Part shown: positions 62,857 to 64,000 of the stretch, piece after piece
Numbering within the stretch: the first letter of the stretch is position 1
How the letters are laid out: each line of letters begins with the position of its first letter
DNA from: Loxodes magnus
Taxonomy: Eukaryota > Ciliophora > Karyorelictea > Loxodida > Loxodidae
DNA: 64,000 nucleotides
NCBI GenBank assembly: GCA_946699065.1
Contig: CAMPDV010000136.1
Coordinates: 310,001-374,000, forward strand
Direction of reading: 5' to 3'
The notes under the pieces: generated by a model
What the model was told of the DNA's origin: nothing
The model's database searches: none
Seen by the model: the letters and a program-made list of their open reading frames with translations, nothing else
Translations under genes and position numbers: made by a program

Positions 62857-63999
62857 TCAATAGTCAAAACTAACCAGCAAATTGGCTATTGTATACTAAT
62901 CCATCTCACCTAGACTATATCCTAACTCTTCTAACTTCTAACTATTGCTAAGTATTTCCTTTACCGGTAGTTTTGTTAACTAGCATAGTTGATGAAAGAG
63001 AGAAGGCTTATTTAAAAGAAAATTCTTGTACTCTATTCTGTGGAAAGAATAAACAGAACAGCATCCTGACTTTTTGACTATTGTGCTTTTCTCTTTAAAA
63101 TTAAATTCTAGCACAATTTTAAATAAAGCATCAATAGCTTCTTGCTCATTATTGGGTTTAGGAATATTGTCACATCTTATTGCAAAAATGATTTTTAAGG
63201 CATCTAAGCATCCTAAAATTTCAGAATCTTATACATACTATTTTTTTTCTAAATTAAAGAAGAATTTTTGTTTGCATTTCTCAAAGAAATTTTAGTTTTT
63301 CCAAGTTATTACTTCTTAAATTTGATCTGCTTGCTTTATTTCTTCTTTTTTAGCTAAGCTTACTTTTTCAGCTGTTTTCTTAATAACAGTTTTTCTCTAA
63401 TCCGGATTCAAGCCAAGAACTATTATATACTCTAAAGCTTATTTTTTTATCTTATTACTTATTACCAAATCTCCTATTTACTAAACAGTAGAGCTTAAAA
63501 CTGAACCAACTTTTGGAGTTAATTCTACTAGTTTTGCTAGAAAGCTCACAACTTTACTTGAAGTATCCAATTATATTCTTCCTCCTGTGCTTATGATCTC
63601 AGATTCCTAAAGATCCAACTATAGTTTATTATAAAAGGCATCGAAATATTACTTAAGTATAGGATCATTCTAAATTTCCAAAGCTTCCTTTAAGGAATGT
63701 TATTCTATTTCATCTCTATTAACTTTTTCCTTCAAATTTTTTTCTAATTCAAGAAAGCGTTGATTAATTTATACGATTAATTCACCTTTTCCAGGCTCTT
63801 ATTCAAATTTTTTCTTATTCCAGCTTTCTATTACTTTGCCCACTTCACTGCATTTTTATTCCTTTAGTTCCTTAAATTATTATTGTAGTTATTAGAATTC
63901 CTAGTCATATTTTGTATTGATATTTGCGAAATAAGCACAAGTGTCTAAGTAAGTACTTTAGAGTTAGGTAATTTTCTCAAGGAGATCGTTATTTTGAGT
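62857..63999 (-). CDS. Hypothetical cytosolic protein, 5' end beyond the window
   Basis: 380 codons in one unbroken frame from the right edge to TGA (62857-62859). About 28% of codons near the N-terminal end start with G, and no other frame competes. The first 150 residues form a coiled coil (LLEKITQLQSTYLDTCAYFA, EQKCSEVGKVIESWNKKKFE). A more globular part follows (SSKVVSFLAKLVELTPKVGS, DLVISNKIKKQALEYIIVLG), then TKLPVKEILSNSQKLEELGY before the end. There is no signal peptide in view and no membrane span. Gln is coded by TAA and TAG as well as CAA. No family recognised. It is convergent with the plus-strand region to its left. Confidence 0.85.
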
Positions 64000-64000
64000 A

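Noticed and set aside
62056..63077. A 333-residue plus-strand gene with a 20-nt intron at 62210-62229.
   Set aside because: It read smoothly, but the minus strand of the same stretch carries a far better frame (the gene ending at 62857) with much higher Asp/Glu/Gly content and no intron.

Overview
This window looks like nuclear DNA of a ciliate that has reassigned all three standard stop codons. In every gene I can verify by domains or by paralogue comparison, TAA and TAG read as Gln and TGA reads as Trp, and the only codon that ends those frames is also TGA. That is the pattern known for karyorelicts such as Loxodes (NCBI code 27) and close to that of the heterotrich Condylostoma (code 28). 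The DNA is very AT-rich, and the genes I can follow are mostly intron-free, with one candidate 26-nt intron. The short standard-code ORFs in the window are therefore mostly fragments or shadows and say little about gene content.

Layout. (1) 1-8.4 kb: an uncertain partial gene, a decayed zinc-knuckle element, a lone terminal repeat, and a large open frame whose last 1.8 kb is clearly coding. (2) 8.4-18 kb: mostly unresolved DNA, then a probable gene at 14.4-15.2 kb, a GC-rich island at 15.3-15.6 kb, and the best-preserved copy of the zinc-knuckle element near 16-17 kb. (3) 18.7-31.5 kb: a dispersed family of four-span membrane proteins. It has two intact members whose Gln-rich tails are almost identical and two decayed ones. 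This stretch also holds the third zinc-knuckle copy and a 900-bp element with 60-bp terminal inverted repeats. (4) 32.3-42 kb: probable minus-strand genes, then a TPR protein followed by plus-strand coding sequence. (5) 44.5-54.8 kb: two tandem paralogues of a MORN-repeat/F-box/LRR fusion protein (1184 and 1042 residues), separated by another probable gene. (6) 57-64 kb: a long, probably coding plus-strand stretch, converging on a clear minus-strand gene that runs off the window.

Confidence. With no nonsense codons to rely on, almost any frame stays open and AT-rich translations look protein-like. I therefore trust only frames backed by repeats, domains, paralogues, or a high share of Asp/Glu/Gly/Ala codons from an ATG to a TGA. 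Other coding calls are marked low. I saw no tRNA, rRNA or CRISPR array.
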